From: DASWLF01 sp963768765 | GTDB taxonomy: Bacteria > Desulfobacterota > Desulfobaccia > Desulfobaccales > 0-14-0-80-60-11 | Direction of reading: 5' to 3' | Assembly: GCA_963768765.1 (NCBI GenBank) | Contig: CAVYJK010000021.1 | Span: 496,001 to 560,000, forward strand | Length of the DNA: 64,000 nt | Shown here: piece after piece, positions 16,941 to 26,574 of the stretch | How positions within the stretch are numbered: the stretch's first letter is position 1 | How the letters are laid out: each line of letters opens with the position of its first letter | Made by a program: the position numbers and the translations under genes | Notes under the pieces: generated by a model | Database searches by the model: none | What the model saw: the letters and a program-made list of their open reading frames with translations, nothing else | What the model was told of the DNA's origin: nothing

Positions 16941-17445
16941 ATGAAAATCGACAAAAATTCTTTTGTTACCATAGATTATCTCATCCGCATGGGCAAGCGC
17001 CGAGACCTACCCGCCCAGCGGCAAGCCGGAGGAGATTTCCTTCTGCATGGATTGGGGGGCCATGCCTCCGGGCCTGGAAGTGGCCATGATGGGGATGGCG
17101 GAGAGCGAGCACAAGGTGGTCCGTCTCAGCCCCCAGGAGGCCTACGGCGAGTTGGACCAGGAACTGGTCATGGAAGTGCCCCGGTCGGATTTTGCCCCGG
17201 AGGTCGAGCTCAGGCCCGGCCTGGTGTTCGAGACGGAAAACGAGGAGGGGCACCCCGTCTATTTCATCGTCCAGGAAGTCCAACCCGACAAGGTGATCAT
17301 CGACTTCAACCACCCGCTGGCGGGAAAGGAACTGGAAGTCTCCTTCACGGTGCGGCAGGTGCGGGAGGCCACCCCGGAAGATCTTCAGGAGCATCAGGGC
17401 TGCACCTGCTCCCAGTGCGCCGAAGGGGGATCTCAGCAGCATTAA
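16941..17445 (+). CDS. SlyD-like FKBP-type peptidyl-prolyl isomerase (frameshifted)
   Basis: After removing one base near 17000 the gene encodes 167 residues. The N-terminus FVTIDYLIRMG is the first FKBP strand. After the break come GETYPPSGKPEE, the LEVAMMGM segment, the QEAYGELDQELVMEVPRSDF block typical of SlyD-like IF domains, and the DFNHPLAGKELEVSFTV return strand. The tail carries Cys and His (CTCSQC, QQH), resembling the metal-binding tails of SlyD. These proteins assist folding and nickel delivery. An AGGAG site precedes the ATG. The ligase gene starts 16 bases downstream. Confidence 0.85.
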
Positions 17446-17461
17446 AGGAGGGGCGTCCCCC

Positions 17462-19139
17462 ATGACCTTACCCTGGGTTAAGAACTACGACCCGGGCGTA
17501 CCCCCGCAAGTGGGGCCGGTAACGGACTCCTTGCCCCGGCTGCTGCTGGCGGCGGCGGCCCAAAACCCCCAGGCTCCGGCCCTGGCCTTTTTCGGCCGCA
17601 TTATTACCTACCAGGAACTCTCAGAACAAGCGGCGCGCCTGGCTCAAGCCCTGAAAACCCTGGGTTTCACCCCCGGGGACCGTCTGGGCCTCATGCTCCC
17701 CAACTGCCCCCAGCTGGTGGCGGCCTACCACGCCGCCCTGCGCCTGGGGGCGGTGGTGGTGATGCTCAACCCCCTGCTCAGTCCCAAAGAGCTGGCCTAC
17801 CAGCTGGCGGATTCCGGCGCCCGCTGCCTGGTGGCCCTGGACCACTTCCTCCCCCAGGTTGAGGAGGTGCAGGCCGGCTTTAACCTGGACCTGGTCATCG
17901 TCACCAGCCTGACGGACGCCCTGCCCTGGCCGCTGAGGTGGCTCTATCCCCTGAAGGCCCGGCGCCAGGGGCTGGTGGTGGGCTTCCGGCCCGGGCCGGG
18001 CCGCCTTAACTGGCGGACCCTGCTTAAGCACCCGCCGCTCACCGAGGTAACCTTGCCGGACTCCCAGGACCTGGCGGTCTTGCAGTACACCGGCGGCACC
18101 ACCGGCACGCCCAAGGCGGCCAGGCTCACCCACGCCAACCTTATGGTCAACGTGGCCCAGATCAATGCCTGGCTCCACCGGGTGCGCTACGGGGAAGAGC
18201 GGGTGATGGGACTGCTCCCTTTTACCCACTCCTTCGGCCTCACCGCCTGTCTCAACTGGCCCATGTCCCAGGGGGCCCTGATCATTGTCTTGCCGCGCTT
18301 TGAGATCAACTCCTTTTTAAGGGCCTTGCAGAAGCACCGGCCCACCATGCTGCCGGGGGTGCCCACCCTGTTTGTGGCCTTGATCAACGACCCTCGGCTC
18401 CCCAAGCTGGATCTCTCTTCCCTGTGGGCCTGCATCAGCGGCTCGGCCCCTCTGCCCCTGGAAGTGCGGGACCGCTTCGAGAGCTTGAGCGGCTGCCGTA
18501 TCCTGGAAGGCTACGGTCTCACCGAGGCTTCCCCCGTGACCCACATCAACCCCATCGTGGGGCCGCGCCCGCCGGGCAGCATGGGTATGCCGCTCCCCGG
18601 CACCCTGGCCCGGGTGGTGGACCAGGAGACCGGCACCCGGGACCTCCCCCCGGGGGAGGTGGGAGAGCTCATCCTGCAAGGGCCCCCAGGTGATGCAAGG
18701 TTACTGGCAAAACCGGGAGGAGACCGACATCGCCCTCAAGGACGGCTGGCTCTACACCGGCGACCTGGCCAAAATGGATGAACAGGGCTATTTTTATATC
18801 GTGGAAAGGAAAAAGGACCTCATCATCGCCGGGGGCTACAACATCTATCCCCGGGAGGTGGAGGAAGTCCTTTACCAACACCCCCAGGTGAAGGAGGCCG
18901 TGGCCCTGGGGGTGCTTGATGCCTACCGGGGGGAGACGGTGAAGGTGGTCATCGTGCCTCGGGACGGCGCCCGCCTCACCGCCGAAGAGATTCAGGCTTA
19001 CTGCAAGGGGCAACTGGCCGTCTATAAGGTGCCCCAGATCGTCGAGTTTCGGGACCAATTGCCTAAGAGCCTGGTGGGCAAGGTGCTGCGCCGGGTGCTG
19101 CGGGAGGAAGCCGGCCACCCCCAGTCTCCGCCACCTTGA
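17462..19139 (+). CDS. Long-chain acyl-CoA synthetase, FadD-like (frameshifted)
   Basis: The repaired protein has 558 residues and is an AMP-forming ligase. The P-loop is YTGGTTGTPKAA near residue 208, the A5 motif is GYGLTEASPV, A7 is LYTGDLAKMD and A8 is ERKKDLIIAGGYNIYP. The C-terminal lysine motif is PKSLVGKVLRR. The enzyme activates fatty or aromatic acids to CoA thioesters with ATP. One extra base near 18685 splits the frame between ELILQG and QVMQGYW. The last gene part ends three bases before the DUF2062 gene. The run fadD-DUF2062-rsmA-EamA looks like one transcript. Confidence 0.92.
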
Positions 19140-19142
19140 ACC

Positions 19143-19649
19143 ATGACTTTCCGGCGCGCCCTAAAGTACCATTGGCTTAAATTCCTGCGGCTCCAGGAAG
19201 ACCCGCGAAAGCTGGCCTGGGGCATGGCCCTGGGGGTCTTTATCGGCGTCACCCCCACGGTGCCTTTTCACACCGTGGCGGCTTTAACCCTGGCCACCCT
19301 GTTGCGCCTCTCCCCGGTCACCGCTTTTTTGGGCATCCAGATTTGCAATCCTTTGACCCTCCCGGCCTTTTATCTGGCCGCTTACAAAGTGGGGCAGCAT
19401 TTGCTATATAAGGGGGCGCCCCTTTGCTTCCCGGAGCCCTACACCTACAAGTCCCTGCTGCACCTGCTGTGGCGAGGGGGGCTGGCCCTGCAGCTGGGAG
19501 GAATCGTCCTGGCCCTCCCGCCGGCCGTCATTTCCTATTTCCTCACTCTGTGGGTGGTGCAGCGCTACCGCCAGCGCAAGGCGCAAAAGGCTGCCAGTGT
19601 CCTTGGTCTCTCCCAAAACCCTCCTTCGCCGCCTGGGCCTGAGGCCTAA
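19143..19649 (+). CDS. DUF2062 membrane protein
   Basis: The 168-residue protein matches DUF2062: WGMALGVFIGVTPTVPFHT near residue 26, then FLGIQICNPLTLPAFYLAAY and a C-terminal transmembrane helix. About three membrane segments are predicted. The function of the family is not established; it often sits beside lipid or cell-envelope genes. It starts directly after the acyl-CoA ligase and its 3' end overlaps rsmA by 53 bases, so translation is probably coupled. Confidence 0.85.
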   Translation: MTFRRALKYHWLKFLRLQEDPRKLAWGMALGVFIGVTPTVPFHTVAALTLATLLRLSPVTAFLGIQICNPLTLPAFYLAAYKVGQHLLYKGAPLCFPEPYTYKSLLHLLWRGGLALQLGGIVLALPPAVISYFLTLWVVQRYRQRKAQKAASVLGLSQNPPSPPGPEA

Positions 19650-20475
19650 GAAATCGTGGGGCCAGCATTTCCTGGTGCATCCGCACCAGGCCCGGCGGCT
19701 GGCGGCGGCCCTGGACCTCCGGGGCGACGAAACCGTGGTGGAAATCGGCGCCGGCCTGGGGGCCCTCACCGTGGCCCTGGCCCAAACCGCCGGCAGAGTG
19801 GTGGCCCTGGAGATGGACCCGGCCCTGGCCCGGTTCCTGGCAGAAGAGCTCTTTCCCGAGGCCCCCCACGTTGAGGTCATCTGCCGGGATGTGCTGGAGT
19901 TCGATTTCCGGCTTCTCAGCCGGGAAGTGGGGGCGCCCCTAACGGTGGCGGGCAACCTCCCCTATCAGATCACCTCGCCCCTCTTGTTTAAGTTGATCCA
20001 GGAACTGCCGGCCATCCACCTGGCCGTCCTCATGATGCAGCAGGAGGTGGGGGACCGCCTCCTGGCTTCCCCCGGCACCAGGGATTACGGAATTCTGTCG
20101 GTCCTGATGCAGTACCACTTTTCCCTCGAGCGTCTCTTTACCCTCAGCCCGGCCAATTTTTATCCGCCTCCCCAGGTCTCCTCCGTGGTGCTCCGGCTTA
20201 AGCCGGAAAGCCCCCACCCCCGGGCCCGGGACGAAGCCCTGCTGGCCCGGGTGGTGAAGGCGGCCTTCGGCCAGCGGCGGAAAACCCTGAACAACACCCT
20301 GGTGGCCAAGGCCCCCGCTTTCGGATTGAGCCCGGGGGAGCTGCGGGCCGCCCTGGAGGAATTGGACCTCGATCCCTTGAGAAGGGGAGAAACCCTGGCC
20401 GTGGCGGAGTTTGTGGCCCTCAGCAACGCCATCGGGGTCAGGGTGGAGGCAGGCGCCCCCCGGGAGGCTGGCTGA
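19597..20475 (+). CDS. rsmA: 16S rRNA (adenine1518/1519-N6)-dimethyltransferase
   Basis: The 292-residue RsmA/KsgA enzyme dimethylates two adjacent adenines at the 3' end of 16S rRNA during small-subunit maturation. Visible motifs are SWGQHFLVHPHQA at the start, SAM motif VVEIGAGLGALTVAL, ALEMDPALA, the catalytic NLPYQITSPLLF and the C-terminal AAFGQRRKTLNNTL block. The start is a GTG at 19597 inside the DUF2062 gene; a start later than this would remove conserved residues. Length matches the family. Confidence 0.95.
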   Translation: MSLVSPKTLLRRLGLRPKKSWGQHFLVHPHQARRLAAALDLRGDETVVEIGAGLGALTVALAQTAGRVVALEMDPALARFLAEELFPEAPHVEVICRDVLEFDFRLLSREVGAPLTVAGNLPYQITSPLLFKLIQELPAIHLAVLMMQQEVGDRLLASPGTRDYGILSVLMQYHFSLERLFTLSPANFYPPPQVSSVVLRLKPESPHPRARDEALLARVVKAAFGQRRKTLNNTLVAKAPAFGLSPGELRAALEELDLDPLRRGETLAVAEFVALSNAIGVRVEAGAPREAG

Positions 20476-20476
20476 G

Positions 20477-21362
20477 GTGGGCTTAGGCCTGTGGCTTCCC
20501 CTGGGTCTGGGCGCGGCGCTGGGGGACTCCGGCGCCGACGTGGTGACCAAGCGGTCCTTTTCCCACCTGCCGCCCTACGGCATGGCCCTGGCCCGGCTGT
20601 TCGCCGCCGTCCCTTTCCTGGGCCTGGCGGCCCTGTTCCTCCGGGTACCGCCCCTCACCCCCACCTTCTGGTTGACCGTGGCCGCCATGCTGCCCCTGGA
20701 GGTGACGGCCATGCTGCTCTACATGCGGGCCCTGAAGGTCTGCCACCTCTCCCTGTGCATTCCTTTCCTGGCCTTCACCCCCGTCTTTTTGATCCTTACC
20801 GGCTGGCTGGTGCTGGGGGAAGGGCTGAGCCCCTGGGGCGTGGGCGGGACCCTCATGATCGCCGCGGGTAGCTATCTCCTGGGTCTGGGGGTGGGTACCG
20901 CCGGCCGGGTGGGTTTTTTCGCCCCCCTCCGGGCCCTGGCCCGGGAAATGGGGGCCCGCCTGATGCTCATCGTGGCGGCCATTTACTCCTGCACCGCGGC
21001 CCTGTTCAAGCTGGCCATCCTCCACTCGGACCCCGTCTTTTTCGGGGTGACCTACCCCCTGGCCGTCCATCACCCTGATGGCCGCGGGCTTCCCCTGGAG
21101 CCGGGTACGGCTGCGGCCCGCCATCCGGTCCCACTACGGCGGGTGGCTGGTCATGGGGTTTTGCTTCGCCTTGAGCAACCTTTCCCTGGCGGGCGGTATG
21201 GAGCTGGCCCCGGCCACTTACCTGATTGCGGTCAAACGGATGAGCCTGCTCCTCAGCGTCACCCTGGGAGGCCTGTGGCTCAAGGAGCGCCCTTTTCTGC
21301 CCCGGCTGGGGGGCGCGGGGCTGATGTGCGCCGGGGTGGTCCTCATTGCCCTCCGGGGCTGA
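20477..21362 (+). CDS. EamA/DMT-family transporter (frameshifted)
   Basis: After removing one base near 21065 the product has about 294 residues and ten predicted membrane helices in two EamA halves. Recognisable parts are FWLTVAAMLPLEVTAMLLYMRALKVCHLSL and the second-half counterpart LSLAGGMELAPATYLIAVKRMSLLLSV, each with the typical end of an EamA repeat. The family exports or imports metabolites; the substrate is unknown. The start is a GTG one base after the rsmA stop, with no clear ribosome binding site, suggesting re-initiation. Confidence 0.82.
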
Positions 21363-21490
21363 GGCGGGGGCGTGATTTATCGCGCCCGCCCCCCCTTACC
21401 ACAAGGGGCGCCAGGCCCCGGCGCGGCGCCGGAAATTACCCCCGCTATTTTGGTCCAGGCCAATTTCTTATATAATAACATGGTAACAAG

Positions 21491-22261
21491 GTGAAGAAAG
21501 GTGGCGCTTCTCCCGAACCCATGACCCAACTCAACTACGAACCCCGCACCTATCGCACCCGCATGGCCCGGGCGGGCCTGGTGGGCTTCCGCGTGGCCGT
21601 GAAGGAAACGGACCTCTGGGTCCTGGCCGGCCGCGATTTGACCGCCGAGGTGCGGGAAACGGTGCTGCAGGAGCGGGCCCAATTGGAGGCCTACATCGCC
21701 ACCCACCCGGCCTTTCTCACCACCCTGGCCCCCTGGCCGGAAGACCCCTTTGCCCCCGGAATGGTGCGGGAGATGATCGCCGCCGCCCACCGGGTGGGGG
21801 TGGGCCCCATGGCCGCGGTGGCCGGGGCCCTGGCCGCCCGGGTGGGACGCGCCCTGGAGGGGCTCACCCAGGAAGTGATTGTGGAAAACGGCGGCGATAT
21901 CTACCTGAAGATCAGGGAGCCGGCCACGGTGGCCCTGTTCGCCGGGAAGTCCCCCTTGAGCCATCGGGTGGGGCTGAGGATCGACCCCTCCTTGAGCCCC
22001 CTGGGGGTGTGCACCTCGTCGGGGAGCGTGGGCCATTCCCTGAGCTTCGGCCGGGCCGACGCGGCCTGCGCCATGGCCCTGGACCCGGTCCTGGCTGATG
22101 CCGCGGCCACCGCCCTGGGCAACCGGGTAAAGGACGCCCGGGACATCCAGGCCGCCCTGGAATGGGCCGCCGGCATCCCGGAAATCCTGGGGGCGGTGGT
22201 CATCGTGGGCGACAAATTGGGAGCCCGGGGCCAGGTGGAGTTGCTGGCGCTGCCAGCCTGA
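21491..22261 (+). CDS. UPF0280 family protein
   Basis: The 256-residue protein matches UPF0280. Segments include YRTRMARAGLVGFRVAVKETDLWV, GPMAAVAGALAARVGRAL and VIVENGGDIYLK, followed by GVCTSSGSVGHSLSFGRADAACAMA. The latter parts resemble ApbE-type FMN transferases. Function is unproven. The frame opens with GTG at 21491; an ATG at 21521 starts nearer the conserved region, but an AAAGGTGG sequence falls 15-20 bases before it, so the true start is uncertain. Confidence 0.85.
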   Translation: MKKGGASPEPMTQLNYEPRTYRTRMARAGLVGFRVAVKETDLWVLAGRDLTAEVRETVLQERAQLEAYIATHPAFLTTLAPWPEDPFAPGMVREMIAAAHRVGVGPMAAVAGALAARVGRALEGLTQEVIVENGGDIYLKIREPATVALFAGKSPLSHRVGLRIDPSLSPLGVCTSSGSVGHSLSFGRADAACAMALDPVLADAAATALGNRVKDARDIQAALEWAAGIPEILGAVVIVGDKLGARGQVELLALPA

Positions 22262-22347
22262 GCCGGCCTGCCTGGGCGGGAACTATCACCTGGACCTTAT
22301 GATTTGCGGGAGGATCGTGATCGCTCCCGCCCAAGCAGGTGAGCATC

Positions 22348-22509
22348 ATGAACCTAACCAATCTGTGGGGCGAGCTAAAATCGCAATTTTGGCAGGGATT
22401 GACCTGGCTAGGCTACTTTTTGAAGGATAATCCCCTCTATGCGGTAGCGCTGGTGGTGTTGGTCATCGTCTTATGGCTCCTACTGAAATCGGAAGTCAGA
22501 AATAAATAA
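22348..22509 (+). CDS. Small single-pass membrane protein (53 residues)
   Basis: A short gene: ATG at 22348 preceded by AGGTGAGC, ending TAA at 22509. It encodes an amphipathic start (MNLTNLWGELKSQFWQG) and one strong membrane helix (YAVALVVLVIVLWLLL) before a short charged end. A GGGAG/CTCCC hairpin lies just upstream. No family is recognised. It precedes another small membrane ORF. Confidence 0.5.
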   Translation: MNLTNLWGELKSQFWQGLTWLGYFLKDNPLYAVALVVLVIVLWLLLKSEVRNK

Positions 22510-22600
22510 GTGAGCCTTGGGCCGGAAACTTGCGGGCAAGTATTCTCAAGCCCTTTCAGGGGATTTTGGGGTGCGGAGTATCTCAGGTGGGTGATTTTTC

Positions 22601-22843
22601 TTGATTTCCTGGGACGGGGTCCTCAAGGCCGCACTTCAATACGCCGGTTTTTTCCTGGCGTTGCTCCTGTGCTCCGAGGAATTCCGGCGCCTGGTAAGGT
22701 GGTTTGGCAATTTGATTCGGCAAAATCCCCGGCTGAGGTTCTTGCTTTATCCCCTGGCCACGCTGGTCGCCATCGGGGTGGCGGCGCTCATCGCCAATTC
22801 ATTTATTACTTTGGTTATATCTGTGCTATTTTCTTATGATTAA
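22601..22843 (+). CDS. Small membrane protein (80 residues)
   Basis: A TTG-initiated frame preceded at some distance by AGGTGG. It has a hydrophobic helix at about residues 9-25 (YAGFFLALLLC), a basic linker (RRLVRWFGNLIRQNPRLR) and a second long helix to the C-terminus. No family is recognised. The hydrophobic-basic-hydrophobic layout and position after a similar 53-residue gene argue for a real membrane protein, but the start is tentative. Confidence 0.4.
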   Translation: MISWDGVLKAALQYAGFFLALLLCSEEFRRLVRWFGNLIRQNPRLRFLLYPLATLVAIGVAALIANSFITLVISVLFSYD

Positions 22844-22924
22844 GTGTTAAGGTGGTCACGGCCCAACAGATGTGAGGTGCGCCTGGTGACCCTGCATCTA
22901 AGCTTCCCCCAGGGGGTTGGGGGC

Positions 22925-23012
22925 GGTCATTAGGTTCTCCTAATGACCAGTAATTGCGCCGAAGGCCCATTCGGGCAGGGGCTTGCTGCCCCCGGCCCCC
23001 TCCCAAAAACAA
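22925..23012. repeat. Modular palindromic intergenic repeat, copy B
   Basis: The first module is a 10-bp inverted repeat at 22925-22948 (GGTCATTAGG/CCTAATGACC). It is followed by GCCGAAGGCCCATTCGGGCAG and a GGGGCTTGCTGCCCC hairpin with a C-rich tail. Spacing and core words match copy A at 4962-5062, although the first hairpin has a different sequence. Confidence 0.65.
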
Positions 23013-23034
23013 CTTTTCAGGCCAGGAGGTCAAA

Positions 23035-24095
23035 ATGCCGGATGCACCGCAGTCCAGAGATTTGGAAGCGGCATTGGCCCAGCTCGAACGGGGATGGCAG
23101 GAACTGGCGGAAATGCTGCGCAGCCGGCCTCAGGTCCGCGCCCAGGTCGTCGAAGCCGAGAAATTCGTGCTGGTGGGCGCCAACGGCGGGCCCCGGGGCA
23201 GGCTGGAGGTGAAGGAAGACGGCTCCTGCGGCCTGGTTTTGTTGGACCAGGACGGCAAGTATCGCGCCTGGTTGGGCCTCAAAGAGGACGGCTCGGCCTA
23301 CCTGACCCTCAAAGACCGGCTGGGCCGCATCTGTTGGGAGACCCCCCAGGAACCCCGCCGCGCCGGCGAGGTTTCCTCGGGGCCGGCCGCGGGGCCGCAA
23401 AAGGACGCCCCGTCCCCCGTGGTGCTGGAGCGGCTGGAGAAGCTGGGAGCGGACCTGGCCGACCTGCGGGGGCTGCTGCAGAGCCGGGGCCGACTGCAGA
23501 CCGGGAGGGAGGCCAGAGCCGGGTGGCCCTCGCTGAGGAGCCTGGCGAGACCGAGGCCGGGCCCGGGGGCCTGGTAAGCCGGCGTCTGGAGCGGCTGGAG
23601 CGCCAACAGGGCCGCTTGAAGCTCTGGGGCGGCCTGGTGGCAGTCTTGTGGCTGGTGGCCCTGGCCGGCCTGGGCTTGACCCTGACCCGGTCGCCCAAGG
23701 GGGGCGACGCCATAACCGCCCCGGCCCTCACCATCCATGACCCGGGCGGCGCCTGCCGGGCCTGGCTGGGTCCCCGGGAAGGCGGCTTGTATCTGGACCT
23801 GCTGGACCGGGACGGCAAGATTCGCACCACCCTGGGACTGGACAAAGAAGGCGACCCCTCCCTGCAATTCTATGACCGGGGTCTGAAACTCCGGGCCGAG
23901 CTGGCGCTGAACCCGGAGGGCGAGCCGGGGCTGAGCCTGGTGGACCAGGCCGGCCTGCTGCGGGTGGCCCTGGGCCAGGTCAACCCCAGGTACCAGGTGC
24001 CGGCGGACACCCTGGGGCGGCCCCTGTCGTCCCTGGTGCTCTTCAACCAGGACGGCGTCCCCGTGTGGCGGGCCCCGCAGCGCTGGCACCGCTAA
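23035..24095 (+). CDS. Membrane-anchored protein with LGxxxDGxxxLxLxD beta repeats (frameshifted)
   Basis: Translation from the ATG at 23035 (AGGAGG site) gives an N-terminal helix followed by repeats of the form RAWLGLKEDGSAYLTLKDRLG (residues ~55-105). A charged coiled-coil-like linker comes next. Near 23500 the frame shifts to one that continues with RRLERLERQQGRLKLWGG and a single membrane helix, then a second array (RAWLGPREGGLYLDLLDRDGKIR, TTLGLDKEGDPSLQF, RAELALNPEGEPGLSL, RVALGQ). Two similar repeat blocks thus flank the membrane helix. Total length would be about 353 residues. The repeats resemble short beta-hairpin repeats found in many hypothetical bacterial proteins. Function is unknown. 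Confidence 0.65.
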
Positions 24096-24106
24096 GACTG
24101 CAAAGG

Positions 24107-24158
24107 TGATTTTAGGGGAGGGCCGGGGGACAAAAGCCCCCCCGGCCCCCTTCCTCAA
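24107..24158. repeat. Palindromic intergenic repeat, copy C
   Basis: TGATTTTAGGGGAGGGCCG is followed by GGGGacaaaagCCCC and a CCCGGCCCCC arm. It lies directly behind the preceding gene and is nearly identical over ~35 bases to copy E at 39255. Its GGGGACAAAAGCCCC core is the reverse complement of the copy A core. Confidence 0.75.
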
Positions 24159-24240
24159 AAACCAACTTTTCTAAACAGGACTTGCGGGCCCGGGGGAAAT
24201 AGGGTGAAATATAAGGCCAATATTCTGAGCGAGGCAAACC

Positions 24241-25476
24241 ATGACCCATCACGACCATGAACCGGGCCACCGGATCACCGCCACTCCCGGGGGAGGTCTC
24301 TCGGTCCCCGACCAGCCCCTGGTGTTGTTCATCGAGGGGGACGGCACCGGACCGGATATCTGGCGGGCCACCCGGCCGGTGCTGGACGCCGCGGTGGCCA
24401 AGGCCTACGGCGGTAAGAGGAAAATCACCTGGCAGGAAATCCTGGCCGGGGAAAAGGCCTTCAAGCACAACCACAGCTACCTGCCGGTGGAAACCCTGAC
24501 GGCCCTCCGGGAATACCGGGTGGCCCTCAAGGGGCCCCTCACCACCCCCATCGGCGGGGGCTTCCGCTCCCTGAACGTGACCTTGCGCCAGGTGCTGGAC
24601 CTCTATGCCTGCATCCGTCCGGTGCGCTATTATGCCGGCGTCCCCAGCCCGTTGAAGGAGCCGGAAAAGATCGACATGGTGGTCTTCAGGGAGAACACCG
24701 AAGACGTCTACGCCGGCCTGGAGTGGGCCGCCACCAGCCCCGAGTCCCAGAAACTCATCCACTTCCTCAACACCGAGTTGGGCTGCTCCCTGGACCCCAC
24801 CGCGGCCATCGGCATCAAGGCCATGACCGAGAGGTGCAGCAAGAGGCTCATCCGCATGGCCCTGAAATACGCCCTGGAGCACAAACGGGCCTCCGTCACC
24901 CTGATGCACAAAGGCAACATCATGAAATACACCGAAGGGGCCTTCCAGAACTGGGGCTACGAGGTGGCCGCGGCGGAATTCGGGGAGAAGGTGATCTCCG
25001 AGGCCGAACTGGGCACCGTTTACCGGGGCAAGCTCCCGGCCGGCAAGGTGGCCCTCAAGGACCGGCTGGCGGACAACCTCTTTCAGCAGGTGCTGCTGCG
25101 GCCGGCGGAGTACCAGGTCATCGCCACCCCCAATTTGAACGGCGATTACCTCTCCGATGCCCTGGCGGCCCAGGTGGGGGGCCTGGGTATGGCCCCGGGG
25201 GCCAACATCGGCGACAACTGCGCCATCTTCGAAGCCACCCACGGCAGCGCCCCCAAATACGCGGGCCTGGACAAAGTGAACCCCAGCTCCCTCATCCTCT
25301 CCGGCGCCATGCTGCTGGAATACCTGGGCTGGACCGAGGCCGCCAGCTTGGTTCACCAGAGCCTGCCCCGCACCCTGCAAGACGGCGTCGCCACCTATGA
25401 CCTGGCCCGGCTCCTCCCCGGCGCCCGGGAGGTGGCCTGCTCGGAGTTCGGCCAGGCCCTCATCGACCACATGTAG
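24241..25476 (+). CDS. icd: Isocitrate dehydrogenase (NADP-type)
   Basis: The 411-residue enzyme converts isocitrate to 2-oxoglutarate and CO2. The substrate-serine loop reads GGFRSLNVTLRQ near residue 120, followed by the RENTEDVYAGLEW block. The catalytic Tyr/Lys region SVTLMHKGNIMKYTEGAF and the cofactor region ATHGSAPKYAGLDKVNPSS are intact. The Lys and Tyr of the adenosine 2'-phosphate pocket are consistent with NADP use, as in Escherichia coli Icd. Length matches the family. It sits alone, behind repeat copy C. Confidence 0.95.
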   Translation: MTHHDHEPGHRITATPGGGLSVPDQPLVLFIEGDGTGPDIWRATRPVLDAAVAKAYGGKRKITWQEILAGEKAFKHNHSYLPVETLTALREYRVALKGPLTTPIGGGFRSLNVTLRQVLDLYACIRPVRYYAGVPSPLKEPEKIDMVVFRENTEDVYAGLEWAATSPESQKLIHFLNTELGCSLDPTAAIGIKAMTERCSKRLIRMALKYALEHKRASVTLMHKGNIMKYTEGAFQNWGYEVAAAEFGEKVISEAELGTVYRGKLPAGKVALKDRLADNLFQQVLLRPAEYQVIATPNLNGDYLSDALAAQVGGLGMAPGANIGDNCAIFEATHGSAPKYAGLDKVNPSSLILSGAMLLEYLGWTEAASLVHQSLPRTLQDGVATYDLARLLPGAREVACSEFGQALIDHM

Positions 25477-25571
25477 AAATACTTACCACTAAGGGCGGCT
25501 AAGGAAGATTCTTTTTATATCTTGATCTTGGCGCCCTTGGCGTCTTGGCGGGATTTTTTTCCGGGCGAACC

Positions 25572-26498
25572 TCAGCAGCTGGCAAAGTAACCTTCCGGAG
25601 TCTCTGAAACCATCCCCCTCTTCACCAACCGCTCCAGATGCTTTTGCACCATCTGTCTCTCCATGTGCTCGTAGACGAAGGCCGGCTCTTTGGCCTTTGG
25701 ATAAATCAGCCGGCGGGCCGTCAGTTGGGCCAGGGTCCGGGGAGTCTTGAGCTCCTCCAGCAGGCGGCGCTCCCGGTCCGCCAGCACCTGGCGAAAATAC
25801 TGCAGCCCGATCCTGAACTCTTCAAAACTGAAGACCCCCTGCTCGTGCGCCGTCAGGTAGGTCCGGGTGCGGACCTGCTCCAGGCTCTCCAAGGTGGCCG
25901 CGTAGTCCTCCAGGCTGGAGGTGGCATCGCCGTACCAGGGGCCGAAGGGGGTCAGGTCCACGTCCGCCAGGAACAGGACCTCCTGACGGGGGAAATAAAA
26001 GCAGCTGTGTCCCGGGGTGTGGCCCGGGGCCGGGAGGATCTCCAGGGTGATCTCGCCCTGCTGGAAGCGCTGCCCCGGAAAATAAAGGGCAAGATTGGTC
26101 AGGGGGCGGAAATGGAAATCCCTGACCAGGGTCTCCTGCCAGTATTGTTTGAACCCAGGGTCGTCGATGCCCATGAAGCGGAAGATACCGGCCACCGAGG
26201 TGAAGGCCTCCTCCTCCGGGGCCGGCCCGTAAAAACGGGCCTCCGGAAACAGGTAGTTGTATTTCTGGTGGTCTTCGTGGAAGTGGCTGAGGAACACCGC
26301 AGTGACCCGGCGGGTGGCGGCCAGGCGCCGGAAATAGTCTTTGTCCGCCGCGGGGTCCACCACCCAGGTCTCCGGGCCGGTAAGGACCAGGGAATGGCAA
26401 TAAGGGTAGCGCCCGCCCTTGCGTCCGGGGATGAACTTGAGGGGACCGAAGTCGAGGACTTGCGCCGGGGCCGGCCTGGGGGTGTAAGTTAACGCCAT
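25572..26498 (-). CDS. MBL-fold metallo-hydrolase
   Basis: The 308-residue protein carries the metallo-beta-lactamase zinc motif LSHFHEDH near residue 72, the second ligand in GHTPGHSCFYF, an Asp in LADVDLTPFG and a final His in TAHEQG. A C-terminal helical region with ELKTPRTLAQLTARRLIYP resembles the winged-helix end of LACTB2-like hydrolases. The substrate is not known; hydrolysis of thioesters or nucleic acid is possible in related groups. It is adjacent to the CBS-ACT gene on the same strand (76-base gap). Confidence 0.85.
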   Translation of the reverse strand: MALTYTPRPAPAQVLDFGPLKFIPGRKGGRYPYCHSLVLTGPETWVVDPAADKDYFRRLAATRRVTAVFLSHFHEDHQKYNYLFPEARFYGPAPEEEAFTSVAGIFRFMGIDDPGFKQYWQETLVRDFHFRPLTNLALYFPGQRFQQGEITLEILPAPGHTPGHSCFYFPRQEVLFLADVDLTPFGPWYGDATSSLEDYAATLESLEQVRTRTYLTAHEQGVFSFEEFRIGLQYFRQVLADRERRLLEELKTPRTLAQLTARRLIYPKAKEPAFVYEHMERQMVQKHLERLVKRGMVSETPEGYFASC

Positions 26499-26574
26499 GT
26501 CGCCCGTGGAGGTTCAGGTGCGGGGCATAAGCGGCAGGGGCGGTCCGGGAACCGCCCCCACGGGCGGCCCCCAT

